Counted from the stretch's first letter, positions 25,301-37,151 are shown. The stretch: DNA of 64,000 bases from DASRDU01 sp035652435 (GCA_035652435.1 DASRDU010000114.1:62001-126000), one strand, 5' to 3'. Notes: generated from the letters alone by a model not told the origin. Made by a program: numbers and translations.

Positions 25301-27754
25301 ATGCTTTTCCCTGAGTCCAATTCGCAGATGCGCCGTCAGGCATTCGACACTCTGGAATTCGACAAGCTGAAGGAATCTCTGCTGCGACTGGCCCGCACAC
25401 CGCTCGGCGCCGCGCGCGTGGCGGAACTCACCACTTCAGACGACGTCGAGACGATCACGCGCGAACTCAAACGCACGAGCGAAGGCGTCGAGTACCTGCG
25501 CGAAGGGACGGCCTTCGATTTCAGCGACCTGCCCGACCCGACCCCGGCGCTGGCCAAATTGAACGTGGCCGACATCAACCTCGAACCGCGGGAAATTCTC
25601 GACCTCATGCGGCTGATGTCGGTGGCGGCGGGGTTGCGCGAGACTTTCCGTGACGAGGCCGCGCGCTTCCCGCTGCTGCGCGAAATCACCAGAGACATCG
25701 CCAACCTGCGGTCACTCGAACAGCGGCTCAGGTCGCGCATCCTGCCGGACGGCGAGATTGACGATTTCGCCAGCCCCGAATTGCGCGAAGCTCGCTACCA
25801 GCTCTCTCAGGTTCGCAACCGCATCCAGCGCTCGCTCGAACGAATCCTCAAACAGGCCGAGGCGGATCACGCGCTACGCGACGATTTCATCACGATCCGC
25901 AACGAGCGTTACGTCATCCCGATCCGCAACGACAACCGCGGCGCGGTCGCGGGCGTGGTTCACGGGATGTCTTCGTCGGGCCAGACAGCCTTCATCGAAC
26001 CGCTCGAAACCATCGAACTGAACAACGAACTCGTCAGGCTGCGCGAGATCGAACAGGCCGAAATCACCAAAGTTCTTTTTGCGATCACCGAAGAGCTGCG
26101 CGAAGAGCGCGAATCGCTCGGGCAGATGGCCGAAGCCACCGGTCTCATTGATTTCATCGCCGCCAAAGCGCGGCTGGCGATTCAGCACAACGCGATTGAG
26201 CCGGGGATCAACGAGGCCGGGCGGATGGTGCTGAAGGACGCCCGCCACCCGCTGCTCGAAGCGAATCTGGCGGCTCAGAATCTGAAGATCGTCCCGATTT
26301 CATTCGAGCTTGATGCCGATTATCGCGTCATGGTCATCAGCGGGCCGAATGCCGGTGGCAAAACGGTGGTGCTGAAGACCGCCGGGTTACTGGCATTGAT
26401 GGCCCAGGCGGGATTGCACGTTCCAGCGACGAATGCCGATCTGCCGATCTTTCATCAGGTGCTGGCCGACATCGGGGATCACCAGTCAATTGCCGCCAAT
26501 CTTTCGACCTTCACGGCGCATCTGGAAAACATCCGCGACATCAGCAACACGCTCGAACCGCCGGCGATAATCCTGCTCGATGAAGTCGGCACCGGCACTG
26601 ACCCCGAAGAAGGTTCGGCCCTCGGCGTCGCGATGGTTGATTACTTCCGCGAGCGTGGCGCGCACGTGATGGTCACGACGCATTACAGCGGGCTCAAGAT
26701 GTACGCGACCAACTCGCCCGGCGTCATCAACGCGAGCGTCGAGTTCGACGAGAGGACGCTCAAGCCGACTTACCGTCTGCTGACCGGGCTGGCGGGGTCT
26801 TCATCCGGGATTGAGATCGCCCGCCGCTTCGGGATGCCTGCGGCGATCACCGACCGCGCGGCGGGTCAGGTCAAAGGCTCGACCAACGAGGCGACCGAAT
26901 ACCTGCGCCGGCTGAAGGAACAGCGCGATGAACAGCAGCAGATCATTGCGGCCCTCGAAGAAGAGCGCGCAGCCGTAGCGAAAAAATACGCGGAACTGGA
27001 AAAGGATTTCCAGCAGCGCGAGCGCGAGCGCGAAAAGGAGTTCCGCGCCTCATTGCAAAAGGTGGTTGACGAGTTCGTGGCCAGAGCCGAGAAGTTTGCG
27101 GCGGGCATTGAGAATGCGCCCGACGCGCGCAAGGCTCGCAAGGAGGCCGAACGGCGCGCCGCCGAATTACGCAGCTCCGCGACTTCCGCGCTGTTTGAAA
27201 TGAAGCGCCACGCGCCGGGCGGCGCGCAGGAATACGGTGAATCAGCCGCGGCTGAAGAGGCTGCGCCTGCGGAAGTCAGAGATTTTCAGGTTGGCGACCA
27301 CGTCAGGGTGCTGTCGCTCGACAAGGAAGGTGTGATCGAATCCATTAGCGGAGACGAGATCGGCGTGCAGGTCGGCTCGCTGCGGTTCCGCGAAAGGGCG
27401 GAGAATTTAAGACTGCTTCAGCCCCGAGCGGCATCAGGCAAATCGGCCCGTGCTGCGAACGTGATGCCGAAAGGCGTGACGGTTTCACTGAGAGAGCAGC
27501 CGGAAGTCCTCGGGAGCGAACTCAATGTCATTGGCAAAACCGCGGTTGAAGCTGCCGACGAGACCGATAAATTTCTCGACGCTGCTTATCTCAGTAACTA
27601 TGATCGAGTCCGCATCATTCACGGGATGGGGATGGGCGCGCTCAGAAAGGCCGTGGCGACGCTCCTGACCGGCCACCCACACGTCGCCAAATTCTACCCG
27701 GCGGCCGCGAACGAGGGCGGCAACGGCGCGACGATAGTTGAGTTGAAGAAATAA
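25301..27754 (+). CDS. mutS2: MutS2 (endonuclease MutS2, ribosome-rescue type)
   Basis: An 817-residue ATPase with a C-terminal Smr domain. The N-terminal part shows QAFDTLEFDKLKESLLRLA and IRNERYVIPIRNDNRG. The Walker A motif GPNAGGKT lies near residue 347, followed by LLDEVGTGTDPEEGSALG (Walker B) and VTTHYSGLK. A coiled-coil of glutamate/arginine follows around 540-640. The C-terminal Smr domain contains RIIHGMGMGALRKAV. MutS2 suppresses recombination in some species and splits collided ribosomes in others; the role here is not known. The ATG at 25301 was kept; an alternative ATG at 25328 also fits. It precedes dnaG. Confidence 0.95.
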   Translation: MLFPESNSQMRRQAFDTLEFDKLKESLLRLARTPLGAARVAELTTSDDVETITRELKRTSEGVEYLREGTAFDFSDLPDPTPALAKLNVADINLEPREILDLMRLMSVAAGLRETFRDEAARFPLLREITRDIANLRSLEQRLRSRILPDGEIDDFASPELREARYQLSQVRNRIQRSLERILKQAEADHALRDDFITIRNERYVIPIRNDNRGAVAGVVHGMSSSGQTAFIEPLETIELNNELVRLREIEQAEITKVLFAITEELREERESLGQMAEATGLIDFIAAKARLAIQHNAIEPGINEAGRMVLKDARHPLLEANLAAQNLKIVPISFELDADYRVMVISGPNAGGKTVVLKTAGLLALMAQAGLHVPATNADLPIFHQVLADIGDHQSIAANLSTFTAHLENIRDISNTLEPPAIILLDEVGTGTDPEEGSALGVAMVDYFRERGAHVMVTTHYSGLKMYATNSPGVINASVEFDERTLKPTYRLLTGLAGSSSGIEIARRFGMPAAITDRAAGQVKGSTNEATEYLRRLKEQRDEQQQIIAALEEERAAVAKKYAELEKDFQQREREREKEFRASLQKVVDEFVARAEKFAAGIENAPDARKARKEAERRAAELRSSATSALFEMKRHAPGGAQEYGESAAAEEAAPAEVRDFQVGDHVRVLSLDKEGVIESISGDEIGVQVGSLRFRERAENLRLLQPRAASGKSARAANVMPKGVTVSLREQPEVLGSELNVIGKTAVEAADETDKFLDAAYLSNYDRVRIIHGMGMGALRKAVATLLTGHPHVAKFYPAAANEGGNGATIVELKK

Positions 27755-27892
27755 ACAGACGAGCGGGCCGCAGTCAGCTTCCTCAAAGACGAATCAGTTG
27801 GTAGAAATGAGCCATTGCGCGTTTCTACCCGGTTACAGAATAAATCTCTCAATCACTGGAGAAGACAACTTCCGTTGGCAGCCCCGTCCGTT

Positions 27893-29692
27893 ATGCGAAT
27901 CCCGCGCGGTTTCAGCGATGAGTTGCGTAATCAGGCCGACATCGTGCGGATCGTTTCGGATTACGTCACTTTGAAAAAGAAGGGCCGCGACCACACCGCC
28001 TGCTGCCCGTTTCATCACGAAAAGACGCCGAGCTTTTACGTCAGCCAGACCAAGCAATTTTACAAATGTTTCGGCTGCGGCGAGTTCGGCAGCGTCTTTG
28101 ACTTCGTCATGAAGATGGAAGGCTGCTCATTCCCCGAGGCGGTCAGGATCGTTGCTGACAAAAGCGGCGTCCAGATTCCAGTCGTCGAGGCTTCGCCCGA
28201 TTACGAGGCCCGCAACCAGCAGCGCGAAGACGTCCGCCAGCTCAATCAGTGGGCGGTCGAGTTCTTTGAGAATAATCTTAATGGAACCGAAGGCCGCCAG
28301 GCGCTGAATTATCTGGATCAGCGCGGGGTGAGTGAAGAAACGCGGCGGGCCTTCCGGCTGGGCTATGCCCCGAGTTCCTGGGACGCGCTGAGCGGCCATC
28401 TGCAGAGGCTCGGCGCGACCCGCACGCAGATTGAACGCAGCGGACTGGTCACGCTCAAGGATACCGGCACCGGCTTTTACGACAAGTTTCGCGGGCGGCT
28501 GATGTTTCCAATCTGCGACGCGCAGGGTCGCGTAGTTGCTTTCGGGGGGCGGATTCTCGGTGAGGGTGAGCCGAAATATCTGAATTCACCTGAAACCGCT
28601 CTCTACACCAAGGGGCAGCACCTGTTCGGGCTGAGCCACGCGCGCGATGCCATCCGGCGGCAGGGTTACTCAATTCTGGTCGAAGGCTATCTGGATTTTC
28701 TGATCCCGTTCCAGCACGGCGTCAGGAATCTGGTCGCGAGTCTGGGCACGGCGCTCACTGATCATCAGGTGCGACTGCTCGGGCGTTACGCCCGTAAGGT
28801 CGTCGTCAACTTCGACCCCGACTCGGCGGGCGTGGCCGCCACGAAGCGCAGTCTGGAAGCATTGCTGACGGAAGGATTTAAGGTCAACGTGCTGACGCTG
28901 CCGGACAACCTCGACCCGGATGAATACATCAGAAGCGCGGGCGCGGAAGGTTATTTCAGGCTCTTAAAAAGCTCTCAATCGTTCATTGAATACATCGTCG
29001 AACAGGCGGTCAAAGAGAATGATCTCACCAGACCGACCGGCAAAGTCGAAACGTTGAATGCGATTCTGCCGTATATGAAACTGATCAATGACCGCCTCGA
29101 ACTCGCAGAACACTGCGAACGTATTGCTGACCGCCTGAAAATCGACAGCAAACTGATTCGCGATGAGCTGAAGAAAGCCGCCGCGAATCGGCAGGAACGA
29201 GTGAGCGCGCGCGCCGTGATGGCCACCGTCACGATTAAGCCTGCGGAGCGCAAGTTGCTTGAAATCCTGCTAAGTCACACAGAGATTCGACGGCGTGTCC
29301 TGAGAGAGTTGAAAGAGGAAGATTACGCCGGGTTGCGCACCCGACAGCTTTTCCGCCTGATCGCGGAATTTGAAACTCAGGGACAGGAACCGTCATACGC
29401 CGCACTGAGCGACCGTCTTGAAGACGAAGACCTGGCGCAGGATCTGCTGCCACGATTGATGCTCGGCGAGACGGCGGCGGGCGGTGACACGGATGAAGAA
29501 CTGAAGCGTCTGGAACGCGAAGCGATTGAATCACTGAAAGGCCTGCGCCTGAGCCTGCTCACGGAACAGCAGGCCGCGTTACAGGCGGAAATAAATCAGG
29601 CCCAGCGCGCAGGCGATCTGGCACGGGTCAGTGAACTGACAATGCGTAAATTCGAACTGGCCAGACAGGAACGCGCGCTCAACGGCCTGTAG
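27893..29692 (+). CDS. dnaG: DNA primase
   Basis: A 599-residue replication primase that synthesises RNA primers on the lagging strand. The zinc-binding region has ACCPFHHEKTPSF and FYKCFGCGEFG; the TOPRIM core has LVEGYLDFLIPF and VVNFDPDSAGVAATKRS. The remaining C-terminus is the DnaB-interaction region. I start at ATG 27893 because MRIPRGFSDELRNQADIVRI is the conserved N-terminus, although a TTG at 27875 with GGAGAAG ten bases upstream is a real alternative that adds six residues. It lies between mutS2 and rpoD, the macromolecular synthesis arrangement without rpsU. Confidence 0.96.
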   Translation: MRIPRGFSDELRNQADIVRIVSDYVTLKKKGRDHTACCPFHHEKTPSFYVSQTKQFYKCFGCGEFGSVFDFVMKMEGCSFPEAVRIVADKSGVQIPVVEASPDYEARNQQREDVRQLNQWAVEFFENNLNGTEGRQALNYLDQRGVSEETRRAFRLGYAPSSWDALSGHLQRLGATRTQIERSGLVTLKDTGTGFYDKFRGRLMFPICDAQGRVVAFGGRILGEGEPKYLNSPETALYTKGQHLFGLSHARDAIRRQGYSILVEGYLDFLIPFQHGVRNLVASLGTALTDHQVRLLGRYARKVVVNFDPDSAGVAATKRSLEALLTEGFKVNVLTLPDNLDPDEYIRSAGAEGYFRLLKSSQSFIEYIVEQAVKENDLTRPTGKVETLNAILPYMKLINDRLELAEHCERIADRLKIDSKLIRDELKKAAANRQERVSARAVMATVTIKPAERKLLEILLSHTEIRRRVLRELKEEDYAGLRTRQLFRLIAEFETQGQEPSYAALSDRLEDEDLAQDLLPRLMLGETAAGGDTDEELKRLEREAIESLKGLRLSLLTEQQAALQAEINQAQRAGDLARVSELTMRKFELARQERALNGL

Positions 29693-29787
29693 TGACTGAA
29701 TCAGCAATAATTGGCCCGGCCGGAGCAGCGAACGGGCGGGCTTTCGCCCCCGGCGGGGGCACGGATTGAAATAAAGGAGCAACCAAA

Positions 29788-31491
<1,704 letters not shown>

Positions 31492-31515
31492 TTGAAATCG
31501 GAACTCAAATACCAC

Positions 31516-31549
31516 AAAGGGGAGCGAAAGATCGCTCCCCTTTATTTTT
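31516..31549. terminator. Terminator after rpoD
   Basis: AAAGGGGAGCGA pairs with TCGCTCCCCTTT over 12 bases with loop AAGA, and is followed by ATTTTTC. The A-rich left edge could also serve the convergent VWFA gene on the minus strand. Confidence 0.9.
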
Positions 31550-31586
31550 CTCGACCGGTGACTTCTCAACTTCAGATCCGCCGGCC

Positions 31587-32621
31587 TCACTGGCCCGGCG
31601 GCAGCGCGGCTTTCTGACTGCGCGGGCGGGCGTAATAGCCCTGCTTTGCCTTGACCACCACTTCGCCCAAACGCTTTCGTGCATCGGCGGTCAGGTTCAG
31701 CCTGATCTGACGATAGCTGCCGTCATGCCGCTCCCGTTTCGGGCTGAACCCCAGACTGTAGCGGGTCCGCAGGTGGTCTATCAGCAGCGCCAGGCGCGCA
31801 TTGATCTCATTCTTCTCCGCCTTGATCACTTCACCGCCGGTCTCGCTGGCGAATGGATCAATTGACATGCGCCGGCGGTAAATGTCCTGACTGTCCGGCT
31901 TCCTGTCAAAAATTTTTGTGGATTTGGTCATCGCGCCTTCAACTATCAGGCCGCAGACCATACTGCCGGATTCGATCACCTGATCACTCACCTCTTTTTC
32001 AGAGAGGCCGAAGTGGTGGTATTCAAAAGCAATGTTATCCGTAATCGCAATGATCACCCGGCGGCTGGTCGGGTTACTGGCGCTGTTCATATGCAGCGCC
32101 GCATCACGCAACGCCTGATACAGAGAAGTTCCCTGCCCGATGACCGGAGTCTTTTCGATCTGACTGATCCGGTCCACGATCAGCTGGCGGTCGGTGGTAA
32201 AGCTCTGGACGAGCTGCGTCGAAGAGGAGAAGGCCATGATGGCGACCTCATCCTTATCCTTCAATCGCTTCAATGCCAGCAGGGCGCCGTCGCGGATTTC
32301 TCTCAGTACCGGGCTGACGCTGCTGCTCAGGTCCACGAGCAGGATCACCGACAGCGGGAGCTTATCCTGACTGAAGTGCGTGATCTCCTGCCTCGTCCCG
32401 TCCTCGTACAATTCGAAATCCTGAGGCCTGAGTCCGTTGATGATCTCACCACTCTTTTTGTTCAGCACCTGGACATCGAGTACGACCAGTTCCGTTCCGA
32501 TCCTGATCGTCTCGTCCTGCAAAACTTCCGGCGATGAACGACTCTGTGCTGCGGCCTGCAGGCTGAAGATGAATGCAGCGAGCAGCAGAATCGAACCCGG
32601 TCTGAATCTCAATGTCAGCAT
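31587..32621 (-). CDS. Secreted VWFA-domain protein of the acidobacterial type
   Basis: A 344-residue exported protein. The N-terminus is a signal peptide (ILLLAAFIFSLQAAAQ). A beta-rich segment TELVVLDVQVLNKKSGEIIN precedes QDFELYEDGTRQEI, the sequence that opens the acidobacterial VWFA-related family. The metal-binding site of the von Willebrand A domain is DLSSSVS (about residues 97-103), followed by AITDN further on. The C-terminal LRTRYSLGFSP segment is also typical of the family. Its ligand is unknown; roles in adhesion or protein complexes are inferred. It overlaps the end of the O-antigen ligase gene by 7 bases on the same strand, which implies translational coupling. Confidence 0.9.
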   Translation of the reverse strand: MLTLRFRPGSILLLAAFIFSLQAAAQSRSSPEVLQDETIRIGTELVVLDVQVLNKKSGEIINGLRPQDFELYEDGTRQEITHFSQDKLPLSVILLVDLSSSVSPVLREIRDGALLALKRLKDKDEVAIMAFSSSTQLVQSFTTDRQLIVDRISQIEKTPVIGQGTSLYQALRDAALHMNSASNPTSRRVIIAITDNIAFEYHHFGLSEKEVSDQVIESGSMVCGLIVEGAMTKSTKIFDRKPDSQDIYRRRMSIDPFASETGGEVIKAEKNEINARLALLIDHLRTRYSLGFSPKRERHDGSYRQIRLNLTADARKRLGEVVVKAKQGYYARPRSQKAALPPGQ

Positions 32622-34132
32622 ACCTGCTTGTCAATTTTTTTGTGGCTGGAAACCAGCGCCAGCGCCCAGATGAAGAGCAACAAAAGGACTATCTCGGAAT
32701 CGCCGAAGTTATAGTTTACCAGCGAGCTGATGGAAAAGCCGACAAGTCCGCCGGCTGTGCCGAGCAGCAACCCGCTCGTGTCAACGCTTTCGTCCAGCGA
32801 AGTCAGCCTGTAACCGCGCCAGGCGACGATAATCATCGTCGTTACCAGCCACATGTAACAGCCGAGGGCCGGCAGCCCCCGATCCATTGCCAGCTGGATC
32901 GGGGTCGAATGCGTGTGCGTCACGTAATCCCCCGGAAAGCCCCACTCTTTCCAGTGCGCCTTGTGCGCATCCATCCCGACGCCGAACAAAGGGTGCCGTG
33001 GGATGAGGCGCAACCCGGCGCTCATGTAACCGATGCGACGCGAAGTGCTGTCATCTCCGAATTGCGCTACGCTCTGCGCCCGGGTTGAAAGCATGAACCA
33101 GATCGCCAGGCTCCCAATGACTGCGGCTGCCGGCACTACCAGCAGGGCAACCCGCCTGCTGCCGGCGATGATTGAAATGATGACTACGGTCAGAAGGAAT
33201 GACGCAATCACCGCGCGCGATGAAGTCAGCACCAACGCGAGTGAAAATAACGTAAAGATCACCAGGCAGCCTGCCGTCAGGAAGCGCCGGCTGTGTTCTG
33301 CCTTGAGGCTCGCCAGCAACAGCCCGCATGCCAGCAGCGCCAGCAACTGCATCTGTTCGGCATAAGTCAGAAACTGCCGCGAAAAGCCGGAGACGCGAAA
33401 GCGGCGGCTGTGGCCACTGGCACTGATACCCAGGGACCCGGGCTTTGATTTCAACTCGTCGGTGACGATCAGGTTGACCGGAACCGGGTCGCCGTCGTGC
33501 AGGGCTTCGATTTCAAGCTGCTGACCGGCGGGCTGGCGACGGATTATTTTCCCCACGTCTTCGAGCGAACTGACGCGATGCTTTGCGATCATCCAGATCA
33601 CGTCGCCCGGCTGCAAATTACTCCCGGCGAGCGGGCTCCCGGCCCGGATCGCGGTGATGATCATCCCCCGCCCGACAATTTTCTCGAGGAGACTATAACC
33701 GACCCCGGCCAGCCCTGACACGATCAATATCCCCAGCAACAGACGAACGCCGCGGCCACTCAGATTGCTCGCGACGACGTAAACGATGGCGAAGAGCGTC
33801 AGGCCCTTCAGTTTTGGCAGGCTGATGCCGCGCTCCGTTGACAGCAGGGCCGAAGCGACGGTCAGCAGGGCAAAGCAGACCAGAGGCCGATCAATCGGCG
33901 TGCGGGCAAAGTGAAAACGACGCGCGACGGAATCGCGGGCGGCCCACGCGACGACACAGAGGCCGAGGCTGATATTCATCGCCGCGATAGAGTGCGGGGC
34001 CGAGAGCGCAAACAAAACCAGGCCGAGCAGCACCACGCGGTCAGCCCATCGTGAAAGAACGGGAAGACCCGGCCCGCCCACTTCATTCATCACAGCCGAA
34101 AGCCTGTCAAATTTCGTCACCAGGTTATTCAT
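32615..34132 (-). CDS. O-antigen ligase-like membrane protein with an internal PDZ-like domain
   Basis: A 505-residue integral membrane protein with about ten transmembrane segments. I chose ATG 34132 (MNNLVTKFDRLSAVMNEVGG); a TTG start at 34186 adds 18 residues. Membrane segments are at about 35-60, 85-125 and from 275 onward. At about residues 150-230 there is a soluble insertion with GMIITAIRAGSPLAG, LQPGDVIWMI and SSLEDVGKIIRRQPAGQ, the pattern of a PDZ domain. The second half has SSRAVIASFLLTVV and a periplasmic part with HPLFGVGMDAHKAHW and THTHSTPIQLAMDRG, typical of Wzy/WaaL-type ligases. A periplasmic PDZ within an O-antigen ligase is unusual. The VWFA gene follows with a 7-base overlap. 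Confidence 0.82.
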   Translation of the reverse strand: MNNLVTKFDRLSAVMNEVGGPGLPVLSRWADRVVLLGLVLFALSAPHSIAAMNISLGLCVVAWAARDSVARRFHFARTPIDRPLVCFALLTVASALLSTERGISLPKLKGLTLFAIVYVVASNLSGRGVRLLLGILIVSGLAGVGYSLLEKIVGRGMIITAIRAGSPLAGSNLQPGDVIWMIAKHRVSSLEDVGKIIRRQPAGQQLEIEALHDGDPVPVNLIVTDELKSKPGSLGISASGHSRRFRVSGFSRQFLTYAEQMQLLALLACGLLLASLKAEHSRRFLTAGCLVIFTLFSLALVLTSSRAVIASFLLTVVIISIIAGSRRVALLVVPAAAVIGSLAIWFMLSTRAQSVAQFGDDSTSRRIGYMSAGLRLIPRHPLFGVGMDAHKAHWKEWGFPGDYVTHTHSTPIQLAMDRGLPALGCYMWLVTTMIIVAWRGYRLTSLDESVDTSGLLLGTAGGLVGFSISSLVNYNFGDSEIVLLLLFIWALALVSSHKKIDKQVC

Positions 34133-34273
34133 CCGAGATGCCGGACGGACTGAAGAAGGCCTCTGCCATCTGTCCGCCGGGCTCAAATCCGCGCAGATTT
34201 TCGTTCATTCTGACCGCTTTTAATCATTGAAACACGTGACGTTAGTGGGACAGCAGGCCGCGGAACATTCAGA

Positions 34274-34301
34274 TTGACTTTCTGCAAAAACTCGTGCTAA
34301 T
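34274..34301 (+). promoter_or_regulatory. Predicted sigma-70 promoter for the TPR gene
   Basis: A -35 TTGACT (34274-34279) and -10 GCTAAT (34296-34301) are separated by 16 bases, with a TG one base before the -10 (extended form possible). It lies about 83 bases upstream of the ATG at 34385, in the divergent region with the O-antigen ligase gene. Confidence 0.5.
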
Positions 34302-34384
34302 TTCCGCGTGGCTCCTTCCCTGAGACTCGACCAACCCCTCATAACGATAACTCCGCCGCCCCGCGAAAAAGCAGGCCAGCAGCA

Positions 34385-37135
34385 ATGTCATTCAATAAGG
34401 CCAAATCTCTCAAAGCAGCGTCGAAGTACGTACAACAGGGCAAATACCAGGCAGCCATCGAGGAGTATCGGAAGATCGTTCAGGCGGAGCCGAGCGACAT
34501 TACGACGCTCAACACGATGGGCGATTTGTACGTCAAGATCGGTGATAACAGCGAAGCTATTCGGACGTTCCTGCGAATCGCCGAGCATTATCGGGCAGGC
34601 AGCTTCAATTTGAAAGCCATCGCCATGCTCAAGAAAGTGAGCAAACTCGACCCCGGCAACGTCGAGGTCTCACTGAAGCTGGCCGGGCTCTACGCCCAGC
34701 AGAAGCTGATCGTTGACGCGCGCCAGCAATACCTCTCGGTGGCGGAGCATTACCTGCGCGCGGGCCAGCAGAGACAGGCGCTCGACATTTACCAGCGGAT
34801 CGCCAACCTCGACCCGGAAAACACCGTCATTCAGCTCAAGCTCGCCGAAGCTTACCGGCACGAGCAGCAGTTCGATCAGGCTTACGAGGCATACGTCGCC
34901 GCGGCCGCCGAGGTGCAGCGACAGGGGAAGTATGAGGAGGCGCTCCAGATTTACCTCAAGGCGCTGCAGATCAAACCCGAAGCCCACGGCGCGCTCAATG
35001 CGGCCGTCAACCTTTACGTCCAGCGCGGCGAATCGCAGCGGGCGGCATCGCTGATCACGCAACTGCTCCAGACGCAGCCGAATAACGCCGAACTGCTGAC
35101 GCTGCTCGGCCGCATTTATCAGTCGGCAGGCCAGCTGGCCGACGCGGAAAAGGTACTCGCGCGCGCCATTGCAATTGACCCTTCGCGTTTCCAATACCTG
35201 ATTGATTTTGCCGAAGTCGCGGCGCGCAACGGGGATTTTCAGTACACGCTGCGCCAGATTGACCTGGTCATGGAGCGGCTCTACGAGCGCCGTGAAGAGG
35301 AAAAGGCGATTGCGCTGCTGCACGATATTCTCGCCAAAGACCCGAGTCATTTCGGCGCGCTCGAACGTCTGGCAGCGATTTTTGCCCGCTGCCGCGAAGA
35401 CCACAACCTGATCGAAACACTCAACTCGCTGGCAGACTCGGCGATTCGCAAGGGCGAAGATGAAGTGGCGATCAGGGCGCTCGTGCAACTGACTCAGCTC
35501 GAGCCGGATGACCTCAAGCACCGCCGCCGCCTGCGCAGTCTGGGTCTGTCGGACGAGGAAGTGCAGCGCCTCAGCGATTCGGTCAGTCAGGCCCCGGCGC
35601 GAGTGGCGCCCCCACTGCCGGAGATCCCTGAAGGCGCGCAGACCATCGCGGCTCCCGCGGCACCCAAGATAGAACTCACCCAGACACAGTCATCCGTCTG
35701 GGGCGAGATTGATTTCAGCGCGCTCGAACCACAGCAGGAAACACCGCCGGCCGTGGCTTCAGAAAATGCCGCCACTTTTACTAATAACAGCGAGGCTGAA
35801 ATTTCCGTCGCCCAGCCCGAAACCGCGCTGTTCTACGCCTTCAATGAGAAGGAAATGCTGGAGACCAGTGAGTCCGAAGAAAGTCTCTGGTCACTGAAGG
35901 AGGATGCCGGCCGGAAGCCCGCCTCGGAAATTGACCTGAGCGTGGATTTGCAGGGCGAAATAGTCACCAGCGGGGGCGGCTTCTTCGGCAACCACTTCGC
36001 CGAAACGTATTCCGATTCGCACCCAATGACCGTGTCAGCCTTCCCGACGGAATCGCTGCCGGGAACTGCACTTGATGCGGCGGCGGAGTTTGCGGGGGCG
36101 GCGAAGGTCACCGGCGGGCTGAAACTCGACGCTGAGCTGGAAAGCGTGGATTTTTACATCGCCCAGGAAATGTTCGATGTCGCGCAGCACACCATCGAGG
36201 TGCTGGAGCAGCATTACCCCGGCCATCCGGGAGTCACTGCCCGACGCCAGCAGCTGGCGCAGGCGACGGGGACACCTCTGGCTGTGCCACAGCCGGTCAG
36301 CCGCAATGCAGAATCATTCACAGTCAGCCAGGAGGAGACCAGAGAAATCTTCATCCTTTCCCCCGGCCCTGAAGAGCAGGCGCAGACCTTCGGGTTCGAG
36401 AACGGATTTTCCCCAAGCCACCCTGAGAACGGTTCGCAGGCATTCAGCCCTGTGGAAACCGTCAGACCGGCCGGAGTGGCCATACCTGCCGCTCAGGATA
36501 TTCAGGCCGGCTCGATGTTCGATGATCTGCTGAATGACCTCGGCTCAATTCAGTTCGATGCCGCCGCCGGAAAATCACTCGACTCGCCGCCCGCGATGTC
36601 GGAGGAGTCCTCTGTAGTTGTTAGTCCGACACCCCGGCCAGCCCCAGCGGCAGAGGCGCCATTAAATGATCTCTTCGGCATCTTTGATGACATCAAGTCC
36701 GGCGCCGAGGCGGAAGGGGAGAAAGAAGATTTCGACACTCACTACAACCTCGGCCTCGCGTACAAGGATATGGAGATGTACGACGAGGCAGTCGAAGAAT
36801 TCCAGCAGGCCTACAAGGCGGTCTCTTCAGAGGCAGCCGGTGAGGTAGTCGGCCTGAACCAATTGCTCTGTTGCAGTATGCTGGGCTTTTGTTTCTCGCA
36901 GAAAAACATGCCGCGCCCGGCGGTCATGTGGCTGAAGAAGGGTCTGGAAGTGCCGGGGCGCTCTGAAGACGAGTACCAGGCTTTGCGCTACGACCTGGCG
37001 TCAGCTTACGAAGCCCTCGGCGACCTGAAGGGCGCTTACGACGTGTTATCGGAGGTTTATGCGATTGACGTGAGCTACCGCAACGTGAGCGCGAAGATGA
37101 ATGTGGTACAGGCACAGCTGGCGCAACAGCAATAG
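34385..37135 (+). CDS. Large tetratricopeptide-repeat protein
   Basis: A 916-residue protein with no signal peptide. Residues about 1-370 are TPR-type helical repeats (for example KYQAAIEEYRKIVQAEPSDI, then DITTLNTMGDLYVKIGDN and RQALDIYQRIANLDPEN). A low-complexity linker with alanine, proline, glutamate and serine fills about 395-560. A short TPR-like pair (SVDFYIAQEMFDVAQHTIEV) follows at about 585, then another linker, and the C-terminus is TPR again (FDTHYNLGLAYKDMEMYDEA). It is probably a scaffold for protein complexes. Partners are unknown. It is divergent from the O-antigen ligase gene and ended by a strong bidirectional terminator. Confidence 0.88.
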   Translation: MSFNKAKSLKAASKYVQQGKYQAAIEEYRKIVQAEPSDITTLNTMGDLYVKIGDNSEAIRTFLRIAEHYRAGSFNLKAIAMLKKVSKLDPGNVEVSLKLAGLYAQQKLIVDARQQYLSVAEHYLRAGQQRQALDIYQRIANLDPENTVIQLKLAEAYRHEQQFDQAYEAYVAAAAEVQRQGKYEEALQIYLKALQIKPEAHGALNAAVNLYVQRGESQRAASLITQLLQTQPNNAELLTLLGRIYQSAGQLADAEKVLARAIAIDPSRFQYLIDFAEVAARNGDFQYTLRQIDLVMERLYERREEEKAIALLHDILAKDPSHFGALERLAAIFARCREDHNLIETLNSLADSAIRKGEDEVAIRALVQLTQLEPDDLKHRRRLRSLGLSDEEVQRLSDSVSQAPARVAPPLPEIPEGAQTIAAPAAPKIELTQTQSSVWGEIDFSALEPQQETPPAVASENAATFTNNSEAEISVAQPETALFYAFNEKEMLETSESEESLWSLKEDAGRKPASEIDLSVDLQGEIVTSGGGFFGNHFAETYSDSHPMTVSAFPTESLPGTALDAAAEFAGAAKVTGGLKLDAELESVDFYIAQEMFDVAQHTIEVLEQHYPGHPGVTARRQQLAQATGTPLAVPQPVSRNAESFTVSQEETREIFILSPGPEEQAQTFGFENGFSPSHPENGSQAFSPVETVRPAGVAIPAAQDIQAGSMFDDLLNDLGSIQFDAAAGKSLDSPPAMSEESSVVVSPTPRPAPAAEAPLNDLFGIFDDIKSGAEAEGEKEDFDTHYNLGLAYKDMEMYDEAVEEFQQAYKAVSSEAAGEVVGLNQLLCCSMLGFCFSQKNMPRPAVMWLKKGLEVPGRSEDEYQALRYDLASAYEALGDLKGAYDVLSEVYAIDVSYRNVSAKMNVVQAQLAQQQ

Positions 37136-37151
37136 CGCCGATCACGACCAT

